6,634 nucleotides of DNA from Erysipelotrichaceae bacterium (GTDB lineage Bacteria; Bacillota_I; Bacilli_A; Erysipelotrichales; Erysipelotrichaceae), in the NCBI GenBank assembly GCA_024681275.1, contig JAILBD010000103.1, forward strand, positions 1-6,634. The letters run 5' to 3'. Below the pieces are notes generated by a model that saw only the letters and a list, made by a program, of their open reading frames with translations, was not told where the DNA came from and did not search any database. The translations under genes and the position numbers were made by a program. This document shows, one piece after another, positions 4,699 to 6,634 of this stretch (positions are counted from its first letter, which is position 1; the number at the start of each line of letters is the position of its first letter).

Positions 4699-6400
4699 GG
4701 CTTCTCTCCTTTCGATCCTGTTCGATGAAACAGTCGACAAAATCCACCGGATCATCGATGCCCGCTTCCGTTGCGATCCTGAACAGGGAAGTCTCCTTCA
4801 AAGCTGCTCTTTCGACCAGCTCGCGATCGCAAAGGACGGCTGAACCGGACTCATCGGCGATCACCCTTCCATCCGTGAAAACGATGGAACGATCCGTGTA
4901 TTCCAGCATCAGATGCATATCATGGGTGATCATGATGATGGTGATGCCCTTGCTGTTGAGCTCCTTCAGGAATTCCATGATCTCCGTGTAGTGACGCAGA
5001 TCCTGACCGGCCGTCGGCTCATCCAGCATGATGATCTCAGGACCCATGACCAGGATCGAAGCGATCGTGACTCTCTTCTTCTGCCCGAAACTCAAAGCCG
5101 AGATCGGCCAGTTGCGGAATTCATAGAGTCCGCAGATCTTCAGAGTCTCATAGACTCTCTCCTGTATCTGTTCCTTGCTCAAGCCGCTGTTCTGGATGCC
5201 CATGGCGACCTCATCAAAGATCATCGCCTGCGAGATCATCTGATTCGGATTCTGCATGACATAACCGATATGGGACGCCCGGCTGCGGATCGAATCATCC
5301 GTGATATCCTTGCCATCAAAAAGGATCTTTCCCCGGGAATTCTTCTCAAAACCGCAGACCACCTTGCACAGCGTCGACTTGCCGGCACCGTTCTTTCCCA
5401 CGATCGCCAGCATCTCTCCTTCCCTGATCCTGAACGAGATATCAAAAAGGATCTGTTCATTCTCCACGTAAGAGAAATCGACATGCCCGACTTCCAATAT
5501 ATATCTGTTCTCATTGACCCTGACCGGCTTGTCCTGCTTCGCATACCAGTCTCTGATCAGTTTCTTATCCTCATCTTTCAGTTCCAGCTCTTTGATGTTA
5601 TCGATCCCCTTGACCTTCTTCACATCGATGCCCGCATACTTCAGCTGCGTCAGATAGAGCGGTTCCCTGATGCCGTATTCATTCAGAAGATCGCTGCACA
5701 GCAGCTCTTCCGGCCTGCTGTCGGAAACGATCATGCCATCATTCATCAGAATGATGCGGTCGACCTTCTCCCAAAGGACATCCTCGATCCTGTGCTCGAT
5801 GATGATGACGGTCGTATCCGTCTGCTTCTTGATGACATCGATCAGTTCGATCGCACTTTTGCCGGTCGCCGGATCCAGGTTTGCCAGAGGCTCGTCAAAA
5901 AGCAGGATCTTCACATCGTCGACAATGACGCCCGCCATGGAGACGCGCTGCTTCTGACCGCCCGAAAGATCATAAGGTGCGTTCTGCAGACGACTCTCGA
6001 TGCTGACTTTCTTCGCAGCCTCCAGGATCTGCCTGTTCATCTCCTCCTGCGGCACGCAATCGTTCTCCAGAGCGAAAGCGATATCCTCCGCGACCGTCAG
6101 ACCGACGAACTGGCCATCCGGATCCTGCAGGACTGTGCCGACTCTGGTCGAAAGTTCAAAGATCGAAGAATCTCTCGTCCTGATCCCATCGACTGTCAGT
6201 TCCCCTTCCATCTTTCCGTTCAATGAAAAAGGGATCAGTCCGTTGATGCAGTTGCCCAGGGTGGACTTTCCCGAACCGGAAGCACCGCAGATCAGGATCT
6301 TCTCGCCTGGGTAGATATCCAGATCGATGTGCTTCAGAGTGGGCTGCTTCTGCGCATTGTATTGAAATGAAAAATCTTTAAACGAAATGATCGGTTCCAT
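4688..6400 (-). CDS. ecfA: ECF transporter ATP-binding protein with two fused ATPase domains, 570 residues
   Basis: It powers an ECF importer on the cytoplasmic face. Two complete ABC ATPase domains are fused, as in YkoD-type proteins. Domain 1: Walker A GASGSGKST (39-47), Q-loop Gln92 in QDPDGQ, signature LSGGQ (145-149), Walker B LLFDEP with Asp169 and Glu170, His203. Domain 2: Walker A GKNGAGKST (335-343), Q-loop Gln383 in QNPNQ, signature LSFGQ (436-440, Phe for the usual Gly), Walker B IMLDEP with Asp470 and Glu471, His493. A charged linker of roughly 60-70 residues joins them. Both sites look competent. I chose ATG 6400 because MEPIISFKDFSF is the natural ABC-domain start; the frame extends to ATG 6439, but those 13 residues look unrelated. 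No ribosome binding site precedes 6400, and a 41-codon ORF ends 8 bases before it. The 3' end overlaps ecfT, its expected partner. Confidence 0.95.
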   Translation of the reverse strand: MEPIISFKDFSFQYNAQKQPTLKHIDLDIYPGEKILICGASGSGKSTLGNCINGLIPFSLNGKMEGELTVDGIRTRDSSIFELSTRVGTVLQDPDGQFVGLTVAEDIAFALENDCVPQEEMNRQILEAAKKVSIESRLQNAPYDLSGGQKQRVSMAGVIVDDVKILLFDEPLANLDPATGKSAIELIDVIKKQTDTTVIIIEHRIEDVLWEKVDRIILMNDGMIVSDSRPEELLCSDLLNEYGIREPLYLTQLKYAGIDVKKVKGIDNIKELELKDEDKKLIRDWYAKQDKPVRVNENRYILEVGHVDFSYVENEQILFDISFRIREGEMLAIVGKNGAGKSTLCKVVCGFEKNSRGKILFDGKDITDDSIRSRASHIGYVMQNPNQMISQAMIFDEVAMGIQNSGLSKEQIQERVYETLKICGLYEFRNWPISALSFGQKKRVTIASILVMGPEIIMLDEPTAGQDLRHYTEIMEFLKELNSKGITIIMITHDMHLMLEYTDRSIVFTDGRVIADESGSAVLCDRELVERAALKETSLFRIATEAGIDDPVDFVDCFIEQDRKERSHGH

Positions 6401-6407
6401 ACTATAA

Positions 6408-6413
6408 ATTATA
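6408..6413 (-). promoter_or_regulatory. possible -10 element (TATAAT) just upstream of the ATPase start
   Basis: A perfect TATAAT on the minus strand ends 7 bases before ATG 6400, which would put the transcript start at or next to the A of the start codon, a leaderless mRNA. No -35 hexamer resembling TTGACA lies 16-18 bases upstream, and there is no TG extension. The hexamer also overlaps the stop codon of the 41-codon ORF, so it may be coincidental. Confidence 0.3.
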
Positions 6414-6534
6414 CAATACGATACTTCAGCCGTATCCATGTAAAAACAGAATACGATTTCAGGAGATTTTCACACATTTTCACAAGTACTTCACAATCGC
6501 CTGTTATCATATCATTGTAAAATAATTTTTTCAT
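6409..6534 (-). CDS. possible 41-residue upstream ORF of the transporter operon
   Basis: ATG 6534-6532 is preceded, six bases away, by a perfect AGGAG (6545-6541). That is a better initiation site than the one in front of the ATPase gene. The frame runs 41 codons to TAA 6411-6409. It starts MKKLFYNDMITGD, holds two Cys (14 and 20), and ends in a basic, hydrophobic stretch (WIRLKYRIV). I recognise no family and see no clear transmembrane helix. The stop lies 8 bases before ATG 6400 of the ATPase gene, which has no binding site of its own, so ribosomes finishing here could reinitiate there. It could be a real small protein, a regulatory upstream ORF, or the remnant of a longer gene. Confidence 0.5.
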   Translation of the reverse strand: MKKLFYNDMITGDCEVLVKMCENLLKSYSVFTWIRLKYRIV

Positions 6535-6545
6535 TTAATTCTCCT

Positions 6546-6559
6546 GGGATACAGATCCC
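6546..6559 (-). promoter_or_regulatory. small hairpin directly in front of the upstream-ORF ribosome binding site
   Basis: GGGAT (6546-6550) and ATCCC (6555-6559) form a perfect 5-bp stem with a 4-nt loop. On the minus strand the stem ends immediately before AGGAG (6545-6541). A stem here would leave the binding site exposed; an alternative fold could hide it. No known riboswitch consensus is recognisable. Confidence 0.3.
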
Positions 6560-6573
6560 GAATACCTTGATTT

Positions 6574-6608
6574 AGAAATAAGAAGTATCAGCCGGTACTT
6601 CTTTTTCT
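6574..6608 (-). promoter_or_regulatory. AT-rich hairpin in the leader or at the end of an upstream gene
   Basis: AAGAAGTA (6580-6587) pairs perfectly with TACTTCTT (6596-6603) around an 8-nt loop. After a single bulged base (6579) the stem extends with AGAAA (6574-6578) and TTTCT (6604-6608), 13 bp in all. The stem is AT-rich, and the minus strand has no clean T run after it; on the plus strand a short T-rich run overlaps the outer arm. It could be a weak terminator for a gene ending near 6614, or a leader structure for the transporter operon. Confidence 0.35.
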
Positions 6609-6634
6609 ATGTCTCAGAACAGGATCATGACCAT

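Noticed and set aside
4699..4755. Longer N terminus for EcfT (start at 4755)
   Set aside because: The extension is antiparallel to no known EcfT sequence and lies within the ATPase gene; ATG 4698 has a clear AAAGGAGAG site.
4913..6226. Plus-strand ORF of 437 codons opposite the ATPase gene
   Set aside because: It mirrors a secure ABC ATPase gene, has composition rich in Asp, Arg, His and Ile typical of an antisense shadow, and shows no recognisable motif.
6534..6614. SAM, preQ1 or other known riboswitch in the leader
   Set aside because: The leader is only about 80 bases and shows none of the conserved motifs that I know for these classes.
6614..6634. Six codons ending in TGA on the minus strand (MVMILF), possible end of an upstream S component
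   Set aside because: Too short to assign, and another minus-strand frame is also open to a TGA at 6590-6588. It stays an open possibility rather than a feature.
6609..6634. Plus-strand ATG at the right edge that could begin a divergent gene
   Set aside because: No ribosome binding site or promoter is visible ahead of it, and the same bases form the arm of a hairpin.
1..6634. CRISPR array, insertion sequence, phage or toxin-antitoxin genes
   Set aside because: No regularly spaced repeats, transposase or integrase motifs, or terminal inverted repeats were seen, and the small ORFs do not look like toxin or antitoxin pairs.

Overview
The window reads as low-to-moderate GC Bacillota (Firmicutes) chromosome. 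The support is strong AGGAG-type ribosome binding sites, AT-rich intergenic DNA with U-tailed intrinsic terminators, a one-piece tmRNA, and an ECF-type transporter module of the kind common in this phylum. The short tmRNA tag ending in LAFA, rather than the usual LAA, would suit an Erysipelotrichia- or Mollicutes-related lineage. That placement is a weak inference.

Layout. Every confident gene lies on the minus strand, so transcription runs from position 6634 down to about 230. From upstream to downstream: a short leader with two hairpins; a possible 41-codon upstream ORF (6534-6409) with a good ribosome binding site; a double-ATPase ECF transporter ATP-binding protein (6400-4688); its EcfT-type transmembrane partner (4698-3868); two tandem paralogous SAM hydroxide adenosyltransferases (DUF62 family, 3855-3010 and 3017-2181); an MFS-like 346-residue membrane protein (2205-1165); a 115-residue four-helix membrane protein (1175-828); and a 58-residue single-helix membrane protein (846-670). 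Neighbouring genes overlap or lie within 12 bases of each other, so this looks like one translationally coupled operon. Immediately after it come a good sigma-A-type promoter and ssrA (tmRNA, 623-274), then a terminator at 264-229.

The left end (1-228) holds two more terminator-like hairpins. At least one has its U-tract on the plus strand. They probably insulate ssrA from a convergent plus-strand gene, of which only 13 codons might be visible (1-42).

How the parts may work together. The EcfA-A and EcfT proteins form the energising module of an ECF vitamin or micronutrient importer. No substrate-binding S component is visible; it may lie upstream of 6634 or elsewhere in the genome. The DUF62 enzymes hydrolyse S-adenosylmethionine to adenosine and methionine in characterised family members. 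Their place inside the transporter operon suggests a link to SAM, adenosine, methionine or a related adenosyl compound, but the substrate cannot be read from sequence. The three downstream membrane-protein genes are tightly overlapped and uncharacterised. They are the part most likely to be an undescribed functional unit.
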